64,000 nucleotides of DNA from positions 6,696,001 through 6,760,000 of the forward strand of contig NZ_CP074102.1 of assembly GCF_018310535.1 (NCBI RefSeq), in the 5' to 3' direction. Positions 8,274-17,515 of the stretch are shown here, in pieces. The notes beneath the pieces were generated by a model, which saw nothing but the letters and a program-made list of their open reading frames with translations, made no database searches and was not told the origin of the DNA. This DNA is from Streptomyces mirabilis (lineage in GTDB: Bacteria > Actinomycetota > Actinomycetes > Streptomycetales > Streptomycetaceae). The translations under genes were made by a program, and so were the position numbers. Every line of letters begins with the position of its first letter. Positions within the stretch are counted from its first letter, which is position 1.

Positions 8274-9392
8274 TCAGCCCTCCGAAGGGGCGAGGCGCTT
8301 GAGCTCCGCCTCTGTGGACTTGAGCAGGTCGTTCCAGGACGCCGCGAACTTCTCGACGCCCTCGTCCTCCAGGAGCTGGACCACGTCGTCGTACGAGATC
8401 CCGAGCTTCTCGACCGCGTCGAGTTCGGCGCGGGACTGCTCGTACGTACCGGTGATGGTGTTGCCGGTGATGTCGCCGTGGTCCTCGGTGGCCTGCAGGG
8501 TGGCCTCCGGCATGGTGTTCACCGTGTTCGGCGCCACCAGGTCGTCGACGTACAGGGTGTCCTTGTACGCCGGGTCCTTGACGCCGGTCGACGCCCACAG
8601 CGGGCGCTGCTTGTTGGCCTGCGCCTTGTCGAGGGCGGCCCAGCGGTCGGAGGAGAAGACCTCTTCGTACGCCTCGTAGGCGAGCCGGGCGTTGGCGAGC
8701 GCCGCCTTGCCGCGGGCGGCCTTGGCCTCGGGGGTGCCCAGGGCGTCGAGCCGCTTGTCGATCTCGGTGTCCACGCGGGACACGAAGAAGGACGCCACCG
8801 AGTGGATCTTGGAGAGGTCCAGGCCCGCGGCCTTCGCCTTCTCCAGACCCGCCAGGTAGGCGTCCATGACCTCGCGGTAGCGCTCCAGCGAGAAGATCAG
8901 CGTGACGTTGACGCTGATGCCCCTGCCGATGACCTCGGTGATCGCGGGCAGGCCCGCCTTCGTCGCCGGGATCTTGATGAGCGTGTTCGGGCGGTCCACC
9001 AGCCAGGCCAGCTGCTTGGCCTCGGCGATGGTCGCCGTGGTGTTGTGGGCCAGGCGCGGGTCGACCTCGATGGAGACCCGGCCGTCCTGGCCCTGCGTCG
9101 CGTCGAAGACCGGGCGCAGGATGTCGGCGGCGTCACGGACGTCCGCCGTCGTGATCATGCGGATGGCCTCGTCGACGGTGACCTTGCGGGCGGCGAGATC
9201 GGCGAGCTGCTGCTCGTAGCCGTCGCCGCTGCTGATCGCCTTCTGGAAGATCGACGGGTTGGTGGTGACGCCCACGACGTGCTGCTGGTCGATCAGTTCG
9301 GCGAGGTTGCCGGACGTGATCCGCTTGCGCGACAGGTCGTCCAGCCAGATCGCGACGCCTTCCTCGGAGAGGCGCTTGAGTGCGTCTGTCAT
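8274..9392 (-). CDS. tal: Transaldolase
   Basis: Transfers a dihydroxyacetone unit from sedoheptulose-7-phosphate to glyceraldehyde-3-phosphate in the non-oxidative pentose phosphate pathway. The 372-aa length fits the actinobacterial type. Signatures are [13 protein letters not shown] near the N-terminus, the Schiff-base lysine in [16 protein letters not shown], and [19 protein letters not shown]. The start ATG at 9392 has AGGAG spaced about 10 bp upstream, so the longer open frame to 9548 is rejected. It sits between tkt (34 bp upstream) and zwf (4 bp downstream). Confidence 0.96.
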   Translation of the reverse strand: MTDALKRLSEEGVAIWLDDLSRKRITSGNLAELIDQQHVVGVTTNPSIFQKAISSGDGYEQQLADLAARKVTVDEAIRMITTADVRDAADILRPVFDATQGQDGRVSIEVDPRLAHNTTATIAEAKQLAWLVDRPNTLIKIPATKAGLPAITEVIGRGISVNVTLIFSLERYREVMDAYLAGLEKAKAAGLDLSKIHSVASFFVSRVDTEIDKRLDALGTPEAKAARGKAALANARLAYEAYEEVFSSDRWAALDKAQANKQRPLWASTGVKDPAYKDTLYVDDLVAPNTVNTMPEATLQATEDHGDITGNTITGTYEQSRAELDAVEKLGISYDDVVQLLEDEGVEKFAASWNDLLKSTEAELKRLAPSEG

Positions 9393-9426
9393 GGAAATTG
9401 CATCTCCTACGTGTCGTATATCAGCG

Positions 9427-11529
9427 TCAGCGCTGGGCTGCGGCGATCGATTCCCGGGCGGCGTTGGCGACGTTCTCGGCAGTGAAGCCGAATTCGCGGA
9501 AGAGGACCTTGCCGTCGGCCGAAGCACCGAAGTGCTCCAGCGAAACAATGCGTCCCGCGTCCCCGACGAACCGGTGCCAGGTCAGACCGATACCGGCCTC
9601 GATCGAGACGCGCGCCTTCACCGACGGCGGCAGGACGCTGTCCCGGTACCCCTGGTCCTGCTCCTCGAACCACTCCACGCACGGCATGGAAACGACCCGC
9701 GTCGGGACGCCCGCGGCCTGGAGCTGCTCGCGCGCCTCCACCGCCACGTGCACCTCGGAACCGGTGGCGATGAGGATGACCTCCGGCTCCGCGCTCTGCC
9801 CGCCGGGCCCTTCGGCCTCGAAGCGGACGTAACCGCCCTTGACCGTGTTCTCGTCGGCCTCGTACGTCGGCACGCCCTGACGGGTCAGCGCCAGGCCGTG
9901 CGGAGCGCCCTTGCCGAAGACCTTCGTGTAGCGCCCCAGGATCTCGCGCCAGGCGATCGCGGTCTCGTTGGCGTCCGCGGGACGGACGACGTTGAGGCCG
10001 GGGATGGCACGCAGCGAGGCCAGGTGCTCGACCGGCTGGTGGGTCGGGCCGTCCTCACCGAGACCGATGGAGTCGTGCGTCCACACGTATGTCACCGGCA
10101 GGTGCATCAGCGCGGACAGACGCACGGCGTTGCGCATGTAGTCGGAAAACACCAGGAAGGTGCCGCCGTAGACACGGGTGTTGCCGTGCAGCGTGATGCC
10201 GTTCATCTCCGCGGCCATGGAGTGCTCGCGGATGCCGAAGTGGATCGTGCGGCCGTACGGGTTCGCGCCCGGCAGCGGGTTGTCGCCAGGAAGGAACGAG
10301 GAGTTCGGGTCGATCGTCGTGTTGTTCGAGCCCGCGAGGTCGGCGGAGCCGCCCCACAGCTCGGGGATGACCGCACCGAGAGCCTGCAGCACCTTGCCGG
10401 ACGCGGCACGGGTGGCGACACCCTTGCCCGCCTCGAACGCCGGGAGCTTCTCCTCCCAGCCGGCCGGCAGCTCGCACGCGGCGATCCGGTCGAACTCGGC
10501 GGCACGCTCGGGCTGAGCGGTGCGCCACTCCTGGAAGCCCTTCTCCCACTCGGCCTTCGCCTCACGACCGCGGTCGAGAGCCTGGCGGGTGTGTGCGAGA
10601 ACCTCGGCGGCGACCTCGAAGGACTTCTCCGGGTCGAAGCCCAGGACGCGCTTGGTGGCCGCGACCTCGTCCTCGCCGAGCGCCGAGCCGTGCGCGGCCT
10701 CGGTGTTCTGCGCGTGCGGAGCGGGCCAGGCGATGATCGAGCGCATCGCGATGAACGACGGCTTGTCCGTCACCTTCTTCGCGGCCTCGATCGCGTTGTA
10801 GATGGCGTGCGGGTCGATGTCGCCGTCCGGCTTCGGAGCGACGCGCTGCACGTGCCAGCCGTACGCCTCGTACCGCTTGACGGTGTCCTCGGAGACCGCC
10901 GTCTCGGTGTCGCCCTCGATCGAGATGTGGTTGTCGTCCCACAGCAGGACCAGGTTGCCGAGCTTCTGGTGACCGGCCAGGGAGGACGCCTCGTGCGAGA
11001 TGCCCTCCTGGAGGCAGCCGTCACCGGCGATCGCGTAGATGAAGTGGTCGAAGGGAGACTCGCCCTGCGCCGTGTCCGGGTCGAACAGACCGCGCTCGTA
11101 GCGGGCGGCCATCGCCATGCCCACCGCGTTCGCGACACCCTGCCCGAGCGGGCCGGTCGTGGTCTCCACGCCCGGAGTGTGTCCGTACTCGGGGTGGCCC
11201 GGGGTGCGGGAGCCCCACGTCCGGAAGGACTCCAGATCGTCCAGCTCCAGGCCGAACCCGGCCAGGTAGAGCTGCGTGTAGAGGGTCAGGGACGAGTGGC
11301 CCGCGGACAGCACGAAGCGGTCACGTCCGGTCCAGTCGGGATCCGCCGGGTCGTGCCGCATCACCTTCTGAAAGAGGGTGTACGCGGCAGGCGCCAGACT
11401 CATGGCCGTACCGGGATGGCCGTTTCCGACCTTCTGTACGGCATCGGCGGCCAGGACGCGGGCGGTGTCGACGGCCCGCTGGTCCAACTCGGTCCACTCG
11501 AGGTCTGTGGTGGTCGGCTTGGTGCTCAC
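9427..11529 (-). CDS. tkt: Transketolase
   Basis: Thiamine-diphosphate enzyme moving two-carbon ketol units between pentose and other sugar phosphates. The 700-aa protein starts with GTG at 11529 ([15 protein letters not shown]) with GAGGAG upstream. Conserved elements include [17 protein letters not shown], the ThDP/Mg motif [14 protein letters not shown]...[29 protein letters not shown] and [20 protein letters not shown]. It is the first gene of the minus-strand pentose phosphate operon and is divergent from ctaB across a 385-bp gap that should contain both promoters. Confidence 0.97.
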   Translation of the reverse strand: MSTKPTTTDLEWTELDQRAVDTARVLAADAVQKVGNGHPGTAMSLAPAAYTLFQKVMRHDPADPDWTGRDRFVLSAGHSSLTLYTQLYLAGFGLELDDLESFRTWGSRTPGHPEYGHTPGVETTTGPLGQGVANAVGMAMAARYERGLFDPDTAQGESPFDHFIYAIAGDGCLQEGISHEASSLAGHQKLGNLVLLWDDNHISIEGDTETAVSEDTVKRYEAYGWHVQRVAPKPDGDIDPHAIYNAIEAAKKVTDKPSFIAMRSIIAWPAPHAQNTEAAHGSALGEDEVAATKRVLGFDPEKSFEVAAEVLAHTRQALDRGREAKAEWEKGFQEWRTAQPERAAEFDRIAACELPAGWEEKLPAFEAGKGVATRAASGKVLQALGAVIPELWGGSADLAGSNNTTIDPNSSFLPGDNPLPGANPYGRTIHFGIREHSMAAEMNGITLHGNTRVYGGTFLVFSDYMRNAVRLSALMHLPVTYVWTHDSIGLGEDGPTHQPVEHLASLRAIPGLNVVRPADANETAIAWREILGRYTKVFGKGAPHGLALTRQGVPTYEADENTVKGGYVRFEAEGPGGQSAEPEVILIATGSEVHVAVEAREQLQAAGVPTRVVSMPCVEWFEEQDQGYRDSVLPPSVKARVSIEAGIGLTWHRFVGDAGRIVSLEHFGASADGKVLFREFGFTAENVANAARESIAAAQR

Positions 11530-11914
11530 CCTGGGTCAGGGCTCCTCTCCACATGTCACGCATGTCGAATGCCGGTGCACTGGGCGCCCACCGGCCGTTG
11601 TCGAGCCTACCCCCGTAGGTACGTGCGTTTTTTCGAGTCATTCCAGACTGCCGGGACTCTCCGGGATCCGCCTCCCGACTGGTCCGTTCCGTGTTCGGCA
11701 ACTGAATACGGAGCCGCTCGTAAGAGTGCTCAATCGAGCTCCGTCACGCCCGTTGTGCAGGCCCTCTTCCCTTCCTGGCGCGCCCGCTCCCAACACGACC
11801 CCACCCCCGCGAAGGCCGAGGTATAGGCAACGTCTACAGTGGCGTGGTACGCGCGAGCCTTTACGGGGAGTTCACACCCGGGGGCTTGCTGGGATGTCTC
11901 TGTCAGGGGTGTGC
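11530..11914. other. Divergent intergenic region tkt / ctaB
   Basis: About 385 bp between two divergent genes. It should contain the tkt operon promoter and the ctaB promoter. I see no convincing small gene, repeat or operator here. An in-frame ATG at 11894 and GTG at 11909 are alternative ctaB starts. Confidence 0.5.
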
Positions 11915-12862
11915 GTGACGGCCGTCGAATCCCGTCCAGCGGGGGTGCTCGGGACGAGCAGCAGCCCAAGCCACCGGCCGTTCGGGGCCCGTGTCAAGGC
12001 GTTCGTGGCGCTGACCAAGCCGCGAATCATCGAACTGTTGCTGATCACCACCGTTCCGGTGATGTTCCTGGCCCAGCAGGGTGTACCCGACCTCAAGCTG
12101 GTCCTGCTCACCTGCCTCGGAGGTTTTCTGTCAGCGGGCGGCGCCAACGCGCTGAACATGTACATCGACCGCGACATCGACGCTCTGATGGAGCGCACCT
12201 CGCAGCGCCCGCTGGTCACCGGCATGGTCAGCCCACGCGAGTGCCTCGCCTTCGGGATCACGCTGGCGGTCGTCTCGACCCTGCTGTTCGGACTGACCGT
12301 CAACTGGTTGTCCGCCTGGCTGTCACTCGGAGCGCTCCTTTTCTACGTCGTCGTCTACACGATGATCCTCAAGCGGCGCACCTCCCAGAACATCGTCTGG
12401 GGCGGCATCGCCGGCTGCCTCCCGGTGCTCATCGGCTGGTCGTCCGTCACCAACTCCATGTCGTGGGCGCCGGTCATCCTCTTCCTCGTCATGTTCTTCT
12501 GGACGCCGCCGCACTACTGGCCGCTGTCCATGAAGGTGAAGGACGACTACGCGCGCGTGGGCGTGCCGATGCTCCCGGTCGTCGCCTCCAACAAGGTGGT
12601 CGCCCGCCAGATCGTCATCTACAGCTGGGTGATGGTCGCGGTCTCGCTGCTGCTCACCCCGCTCGGCTACACGGGCTGGTTCTACACCCTGGTCGCGCTC
12701 GGCGCGGGCGGGTTCTGGCTGTGGGAGGCGCACGGTCTGCAGAACCGCGCCAAGGCCGAGGTGACCGGCGGGAAGCTCAAGGAGATGCGGCTGTTCCACT
12801 GGTCCATCACCTATGTGTCGCTCCTGTTCGTGGCGGTCGCGGTGGACCCCTTCCTGCGCTAG
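11915..12862 (+). CDS. ctaB: Protohaem IX farnesyltransferase (haem O synthase)
   Basis: Integral membrane UbiA-family prenyltransferase that adds farnesyl to haem B, giving haem O for cytochrome oxidase. The GTG at 11915 ([11 protein letters not shown]) is chosen because AGGGG sits five bases upstream; ATG 11894 and GTG 11909 are in-frame alternatives, and the open frame extends further without support. The first Asp-rich motif is [15 protein letters not shown] and the second lies in [14 protein letters not shown]; several hydrophobic segments follow the family pattern. Haem A synthase ctaA is encoded about 1.7 kb downstream on the other strand, so both haem A biosynthetic steps are clustered. 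The gene ends before a strong terminator. Confidence 0.95.
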   Translation: MTAVESRPAGVLGTSSSPSHRPFGARVKAFVALTKPRIIELLLITTVPVMFLAQQGVPDLKLVLLTCLGGFLSAGGANALNMYIDRDIDALMERTSQRPLVTGMVSPRECLAFGITLAVVSTLLFGLTVNWLSAWLSLGALLFYVVVYTMILKRRTSQNIVWGGIAGCLPVLIGWSSVTNSMSWAPVILFLVMFFWTPPHYWPLSMKVKDDYARVGVPMLPVVASNKVVARQIVIYSWVMVAVSLLLTPLGYTGWFYTLVALGAGGFWLWEAHGLQNRAKAEVTGGKLKEMRLFHWSITYVSLLFVAVAVDPFLR

Positions 12863-12880
12863 TACGGCTCCCTGATCCTT

Positions 12881-12922
12881 GACGGGCGGGGTACGTGGGC
12901 TAAGCCACGTACCCCGCCCGTC
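12881..12922 (+). terminator. Rho-independent terminator after ctaB
   Basis: Perfect 18-bp inverted repeat: left arm 12881-12898 (GACGGGCGGGGTACGTGG), six-base loop, right arm 12905-12922, followed by a short T tract (GTTTG). The position just after the ctaB stop fits a terminator for ctaB. Confidence 0.88.
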
Positions 12923-12956
12923 GCCGTTTGATCTACCCGTCGGTAGCATCCTGGCC

Positions 12957-13313
12957 ATGGCAGACACGCAGCAGGTTGACGAGACCACCGGCGCCGCCCA
13001 GGACGTCAAGGCCGAGCGCAAGGCGGCCAAGCTCGCCCAGCGGATCAACGCCTTCGCCAAGGAGCACGGCGGGACCGAGGGGCACGTCGAGTACATCGGA
13101 CAGCTCGGAGCCCGGATCGTCCTCGTCGGTGCGGACGGTGCTTGGGGGGACGTGGTGGCGCCGACCTACACGATTGCCGAAGAGGCCGTGAAGAAGGCCG
13201 GGATCACTGTTCACGAGGCGTTCGACGGTGAGTTCGCGGCGAAGGTCAAGACGGGGCCGTACGAGTGGAAGAGGATGGCGGGGATCCAGCTTGGGGCGCC
13301 GAGTAACGGCTGA
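12957..13313 (+). CDS. Small conserved hypothetical protein
   Basis: A 118-aa soluble protein (MADTQQVDETTGAAQ...). I do not recognise a defined family. The N-terminal third is charged and Ala/Lys-rich (VKAERKAAKLAQRINAF, probably helical). The remainder, HVEYIGQLGARIVLVGADG then VVAPTYTIAEEAVKKAG, looks like a compact alpha/beta domain. There is no clear ribosome binding site before the ATG, but TAGCAT lies eight bases upstream and could be a -10 for a leaderless transcript. The coding pattern has normal high third-position GC. It stands alone between the ctaB terminator and a short repeat region. Confidence 0.75.
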   Translation: MADTQQVDETTGAAQDVKAERKAAKLAQRINAFAKEHGGTEGHVEYIGQLGARIVLVGADGAWGDVVAPTYTIAEEAVKKAGITVHEAFDGEFAAKVKTGPYEWKRMAGIQLGAPSNG

Positions 13314-13342
13314 CAGTATCTGTTATCTGTCACCTGATAGTT

Positions 13343-13384
13343 GATATCCGTCATCTGATATCCGTCGGCCGATATCCGTCAGCT
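13343..13384. repeat. Three tandem 14-bp repeats
   Basis: Three contiguous units starting at 13343, 13357 and 13371, each GATATCCGTC followed by a variable four bases (ATCT, GGCC, AGCT). Degenerate relatives (GTTATCTGTCACCT, GATAGTT) precede them from 13322. The stretch is notably AT-richer than its surroundings and lies just after the small hypothetical gene and about 90 bp before the amidohydrolase-like gene. Confidence 0.85.
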
Positions 13385-13473
13385 GTTGTACGGCTTGCGC
13401 TTCACCAACACCTGACGCGCGCCTCACCCGTTAGGACCTGAAGAACGCAACGGTCCAGTCGCGGGGAGTCCGG

Positions 13474-14580
13474 ATGATCGAAACGCCATCCCTGGTGGAC
13501 CAGTACTGCCACGGCGTACTGAGGACGGAGCTGGGCCTCGGCACCTTCGAGGCCCACCTCGCCAGAACCGAGGGCCCCCCGGCCCCCGGCACCACCTTCT
13601 TCGACACCCAGACCGGCTTCGCGGTACGCCGTTGGTGCCCGCCCCTGCTCGGCCTGGAACCGCACTGTTCGCCCGCCCGCTATCTGGCCAGGCGTCGCGA
13701 ACTCGGCGTCCTGGAGTCGGGGCGCAGACTCCTGCGCGGTAGCGGCATCACGACGTACCTCGTCGACACGGGGCTGCCCGGGGACCTGACGGGACCGGGC
13801 GAGATGGCCTCGACCGGCGCGGCCCACGCCCATGAGATCGTCCGCCTGGAGCTGTTGGCGGAACAGGTCGCGGACACCTCGGGCACCGTCGAGTCCTTCC
13901 TCGCCAATCTCGCCGAGTCCGTCCACGGAGCCGCCGCGAACGCCGTCGCCTTCACGTCGGTCGCGGGGGGACGGCACGGTCTGGCGCTCGCGCCCGAGCC
14001 GCCGGGACCGGGAGAGGTGCGGGGCGCGGCGGGCCGCTGGCTGGCGGGCCGCCGGGTGGGCGGTGCGCTGAGCGACCCGGTGCTGTTGCGGCACTTACTG
14101 TGGATCGCGGTCGCCTCGGGCCTGCCCCTCCAGCTCCACGCGGGCCTGGGCGAACCCGGTCTGCGCATCGACCGCACCGACCCCGTCCTGCTCACCGACT
14201 TCGCCCGTGCCACGGCGGGGCTCGGCACGGATCTCGTCCTTCTGCACGGCTACCCGTACCACCGCCACGCGGCGCACCTCGCCGGGGTCTTCCCGCACGT
14301 CTACGCCGACCTGGGTGCGGCCCTGGTGCGTACGGGAGCCCGGGCGGCGGCCGTCCTCTCCGAGATCCTGGAGCTGGCCCCCTTCGGCAAGCTCCTGTTC
14401 TCCAGCGGGGCCCACGGCCTGCCCGAACTGCACGTCGTCGGCGCGCGCCTGTTCCGCGAGGCGCTCGCCCGGGTGCTGGGCGCCTGGGTCGCCGAGGGCG
14501 CCTGGTCGCTGGTGGACGCGCAGCGGGTGGCGGGACTGATCGCGGCGGGGAACGCGCGGCGGGTGTACGGGGTGGAGTGA
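13474..14580 (+). CDS. Amidohydrolase-family (TIM-barrel) protein
   Basis: A 368-aa protein resembling amidohydrolase-2 type metal-dependent hydrolases. Candidate metal ligands appear in order: VDQYCHGV near residue 10, LQLHAGLGEPG in the middle, LLHGYPYHRHAAHLAGV, and a terminal KLLFSSGAHGLPELH block where the usual Asp of the family would lie. The last motif has SSGAH rather than the canonical SDxP/GSDxP, so catalytic competence is uncertain. The ATG at 13474 is the best start. It is convergent with ctaA, 27 bp away. Substrate and reaction are unknown. Confidence 0.72.
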   Translation: MIETPSLVDQYCHGVLRTELGLGTFEAHLARTEGPPAPGTTFFDTQTGFAVRRWCPPLLGLEPHCSPARYLARRRELGVLESGRRLLRGSGITTYLVDTGLPGDLTGPGEMASTGAAHAHEIVRLELLAEQVADTSGTVESFLANLAESVHGAAANAVAFTSVAGGRHGLALAPEPPGPGEVRGAAGRWLAGRRVGGALSDPVLLRHLLWIAVASGLPLQLHAGLGEPGLRIDRTDPVLLTDFARATAGLGTDLVLLHGYPYHRHAAHLAGVFPHVYADLGAALVRTGARAAAVLSEILELAPFGKLLFSSGAHGLPELHVVGARLFREALARVLGAWVAEGAWSLVDAQRVAGLIAAGNARRVYGVE

Positions 14581-14607
14581 GCCGGTGCCGGGTTCCCTAC
14601 AACCGGC

Positions 14608-15615
14608 CTACGCGCGCGTGAGCGCCGACTCCGCGGCCGACCCCGGCAGTTCCGCCGCGATCCCAGGGCGTTCGCGCAGCGACAGCAGGACCCGCAGGAC
14701 GCCGATCCACACCAGGCAGGAGCCGAACATGTGGAGGCCGACCAGGGCCTCGGGGAGGTCCGTGAAGTACTGGACGTAGCCGATGACGCCCTGACCGAGC
14801 AGGATCAGGAACAGGTCGCGGGTGCGGTCGAGCGGGCCCTTGGGGGCGTCGACGGCCTTGAGGACGAACCACAGGGCGAAGGTCAACGTGACCACGATCC
14901 AGGCCAGCACGGCGTGCAGCTTGGCGACGGTCTCCCAGTTCACGGCCATGCGTTCGACCTCGCTGGAGTCGCCCGCGTGCGGACCCGCGCCGGTGACCAC
15001 CGTGCCCACCGCGATCAGCAGGATGGCGGCGGCGACCAGGCACCACACGAGCTGCTGCACCGCCTTGCCGACCAGCGGGCGCGGCTCGGCGGAGCCCTCG
15101 CGCGTGCGCTGCCACATCACCGTGGCCACCGTGATGAGCACCGTGGAGAGCAGGAAGTGCGCGGCGACCGTGTAGGGGTTGAGGCCGACCAGGACGACGA
15201 TGCCGCCGAGGATCGCGTTGCTCATGACGATCCAGAACTGCGCCCAGCCGAGCCGGGTGAGGTCACGCCGCCACGGCTTCTCGGAGCGCGCGGCGATGAT
15301 CGCCCAGCCGACCGCGGCGCACAGCACGTAGGTCAGCATGCGGTTGGTGAACTCGATGACTCCGTGGAAGCCCATCGCGCTCGTCGTGGTGAGCGAGTCG
15401 TCGGTGCACTTGGGCCAGGTCGGGCAGCCGAGGCCGGAGCCGGTCAGCCGTACGGCGCCGCCGGTGACCACGATGACCACCGACATGACGAGCGCGGCGA
15501 GGGCCGCTCGTTGCACCGTCCGGGAGGTCGGGGTCCAGCGTTCGGCGATGAGGGCGAGCGGATTGCGCGCGAAGGCTACGGCGTCGGCTCGGGTCACGTT
15601 TGGCACGGGCACCAT
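14608..15615 (-). CDS. ctaA: Haem A synthase (Cox15/CtaA family)
   Basis: Membrane enzyme converting haem O to haem A by oxidising the C8 methyl group. The 335-aa form starts at the ATG at 15615 (MVPVPNVTRADAV); an in-frame ATG at 15657 would add 14 residues. Eight hydrophobic segments are visible. Haem-ligating histidines lie in GFHGVIEFTNRM, VAAHFLLSTVLI, KLHAVLAWIV and GLHMFGSCLVW. The extracytoplasmic cysteine pair appears in GSGLGCPTWPKC. It pairs functionally with ctaB nearby and supplies haem A to the aa3 oxidase. Confidence 0.93.
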   Translation of the reverse strand: MVPVPNVTRADAVAFARNPLALIAERWTPTSRTVQRAALAALVMSVVIVVTGGAVRLTGSGLGCPTWPKCTDDSLTTTSAMGFHGVIEFTNRMLTYVLCAAVGWAIIAARSEKPWRRDLTRLGWAQFWIVMSNAILGGIVVLVGLNPYTVAAHFLLSTVLITVATVMWQRTREGSAEPRPLVGKAVQQLVWCLVAAAILLIAVGTVVTGAGPHAGDSSEVERMAVNWETVAKLHAVLAWIVVTLTFALWFVLKAVDAPKGPLDRTRDLFLILLGQGVIGYVQYFTDLPEALVGLHMFGSCLVWIGVLRVLLSLRERPGIAAELPGSAAESALTRA

Positions 15616-15686
15616 CGTAGGCGGCCGCTTGTGCACGCCTTCACGAGGCCCCCGCACCTACGCAAATCGCCACCTCGGCCCGGGAG

Positions 15687-16457
15687 TCACTCCCAGCGGA
15701 AGAACCTGCCCGCCGCTCCCAGGCCCACGACCGCCCACACGGCCAGGATCCCGAGGTCGCCCCACGGCATGCCCGCCCCGTGCTGGAGCACGTCGCGCAG
15801 CCCGTCCGAGAGCGCCGAGATGGGCAGCAGGCCGAGCACGTCCTGGGCGCCCGCCGGGAACTTGTCCATCGGGACGATCACGCCGCCGCCCACGAGGAGC
15901 AGCAGGAAGACCAGGTTCGCGGCGGCGAGCGTCGCCTCCGCCTTGAGCGTGCCGGCCATCAGCAGGCCCAGGCCCGAGAAGGCGGCCGTGCCCAGGATCA
16001 GCAGGAGCAGGACGGCCAGCGGGTTGCCGTGCGGCGACCAGCCCAGCGAGAAGGCGATCACCGTCAACAGGACGACCTGGAGGACCTCCGTGACCAGCAC
16101 GGACGCCGTCTTCGCGGTCATCAGGCCCCAGCGGGGCAGCGGGGAGGCGGCGAGCCGCTTCAGGACCCCGTAGCGCCGTTCGAAGCCGGTGGCGATGGCC
16201 TGCCCGGTGAAGGCCGTCGACATCACGGCGAGCGCCAGGATGCCGGGGGCCAGGAAGTCGACCGACTTGCCCTTGCCGGTGTCGATGATGTCGACCGAGC
16301 TGAAAAGGACCAGCAGGAGTGTCGGGATGATCACCGTGAGGAGGAGCTGTTCTCCGTTGCGGAGCAGCATCTTCGTCTCGAGCGCGGCCTGCGCGCCGAT
16401 CATCCGGGGCAGCGGGGCCGCCCCCGGCTTCGGGGTGTAGGTACCGGCGGTGGTCAC
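15687..16457 (-). CDS. ABC-2 type exporter permease
   Basis: Membrane subunit (256 aa) of a two-gene ABC-2 exporter. The GTG at 16457 (VTTAGTYTPKPG) is preceded by GGGAG with eight-base spacing; the longer frame to 16508 is rejected because it translates an unusual duplicated stretch. It shows ETKMLLRNGEQLLLTV, several hydrophobic segments and the GLGLLMAGTLKAEATLAAANLVFLL block typical of ABC-2 permeases. The partner ATPase gene lies immediately upstream on the same strand. Substrate unknown; family members export drugs, polysaccharides or peptides. Confidence 0.88.
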   Translation of the reverse strand: MTTAGTYTPKPGAAPLPRMIGAQAALETKMLLRNGEQLLLTVIIPTLLLVLFSSVDIIDTGKGKSVDFLAPGILALAVMSTAFTGQAIATGFERRYGVLKRLAASPLPRWGLMTAKTASVLVTEVLQVVLLTVIAFSLGWSPHGNPLAVLLLLILGTAAFSGLGLLMAGTLKAEATLAAANLVFLLLLVGGGVIVPMDKFPAGAQDVLGLLPISALSDGLRDVLQHGAGMPWGDLGILAVWAVVGLGAAGRFFRWE

Positions 16458-16545
16458 GAACGCAGCTCCCTGCCGGTCAGTTCCAGGCTGTGTCTTCCCG
16501 GGGGACAACCCCCGGACCCCCGGCCGAGATGCAGTCGAGCCTCAC
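16458..16545 (-). other. Duplicated ATPase C-terminus with GC-rich hairpin
   Basis: Between the stop of the ABC ATPase and the permease start the minus strand again encodes LELTGRELRS followed by TGA (about 16456-16488). This repeats the real ATPase ending LELTGKELRS (ends at 16546), with mostly synonymous base differences. Between the two copies is a GC-rich inverted repeat (CCGGGGG ACAA CCCCCGG). The second TGA overlaps the permease GTG in a GTGA pattern, as would be expected of an ancestral ATPase-permease junction. Confidence 0.8.
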
Positions 16546-17469
16546 TCATGAGCGCAACTCCTTACCCGTGAGCTCCAAAAACACGTCTTCCAGGGTGTGG
16601 CGTTCGACCGAGATCTTCTCCGGCATCACGCCGTGCTGCGCGCACCAGGAGGTGACCGTCGCCAGCAGCTGCGGATCGATCTTGCCGCCCACCCGGTACG
16701 AGCCGGGCGTCAGCTCCGCGGCCGTGCAGTCGGCCGGCAGGGCCTTCAGCAGGGAGCCGACGTCGAGCCCCGGACGGCCGGTGAACCGCAGGGTGTTCTC
16801 GGCGCCGCCGCGGCACAGCTCCTCGGGGGAGCCCTGCGCGATGACCCTGCCCGCGTCGATGATCGCGACGTCGTCGGCGAGCTGCTCGGCCTCGTCCATG
16901 TAGTGCGTGGTGAGGATGACCGAGACGCCGTCGGCGCGCAGATCACGGACGAGGTCCCAGGTGGCGCGGCGGGCCTGCGGGTCGAGGCCCGCGGTGGGCT
17001 CGTCGAGGAAGACCAGTTCGGGACGGCCGACCACGGCCATCGCGAGCGCGAGGCGCTGCTGCTGGCCGCCCGAGAGCCGCCGGTAGGTCGTGCGGCCGCA
17101 GCTGTCGAGGCCGAGCCGTTCGATGAGCGTGTCCACGTCCAGGGGGTGGGCGTGGAGCTTCGCCACATGGCGGAGCATCTCGTCGGCGCGGGCACCGGAG
17201 TAGACCCCGCCGGACTGGAGCATCACGCCGATGCGGGAATGCAGTTGCCCGGACTGTCCCACCGGGTCGAGGCCCAGGACGCGTACCGTGCCGGAATCCG
17301 GCTTCCGGTACCCCTCGCAGGTCTCGACCGTGGTCGTCTTGCCCGCCCCGTTGGGGCCCAGTACGGCGGTGATGCCCGCCTCGGCCACCAGGTCGAGGCC
17401 GTCCACCGCGGTCTTGTCGCCGTACCGCTTCACCAGGGCCTGGACCTGGACCACGGGCTCGCTTCGCAT
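16546..17469 (-). CDS. ABC transporter ATP-binding protein (exporter)
   Basis: Nucleotide-binding subunit (307 aa) of the ABC-2 exporter; hydrolyses ATP in the cytoplasm. Walker A is GPNGAGKTTTVE, the signature is LSGGQQQRLALAMA, Walker B is LVFLDEPTAGLDPQ, and the H-loop histidine is in VILTTHYMDEAEQ. The start is the ATG at 17469 (MRSEPVVQVQALVKRYG); the open frame continues upstream but lacks family similarity there. A C-terminal extension (about residues 230-307) of the DrrA type follows the core. The partner permease is downstream after a short insertion carrying a second copy of the last codons. Confidence 0.93.
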   Translation of the reverse strand: MRSEPVVQVQALVKRYGDKTAVDGLDLVAEAGITAVLGPNGAGKTTTVETCEGYRKPDSGTVRVLGLDPVGQSGQLHSRIGVMLQSGGVYSGARADEMLRHVAKLHAHPLDVDTLIERLGLDSCGRTTYRRLSGGQQQRLALAMAVVGRPELVFLDEPTAGLDPQARRATWDLVRDLRADGVSVILTTHYMDEAEQLADDVAIIDAGRVIAQGSPEELCRGGAENTLRFTGRPGLDVGSLLKALPADCTAAELTPGSYRVGGKIDPQLLATVTSWCAQHGVMPEKISVERHTLEDVFLELTGKELRS

Positions 17470-17515
17470 GAGGCGCAAGTCTAGGGAGCCGGTCGGGTGA
17501 TCGGTCGGGCGGGGT

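Noticed and set aside
9259..11826. Long plus-strand ORF opposite tkt/tal (855 codons)
   Set aside because: It is antisense to well-supported transketolase and transaldolase; long antisense frames are expected from GC codon bias.
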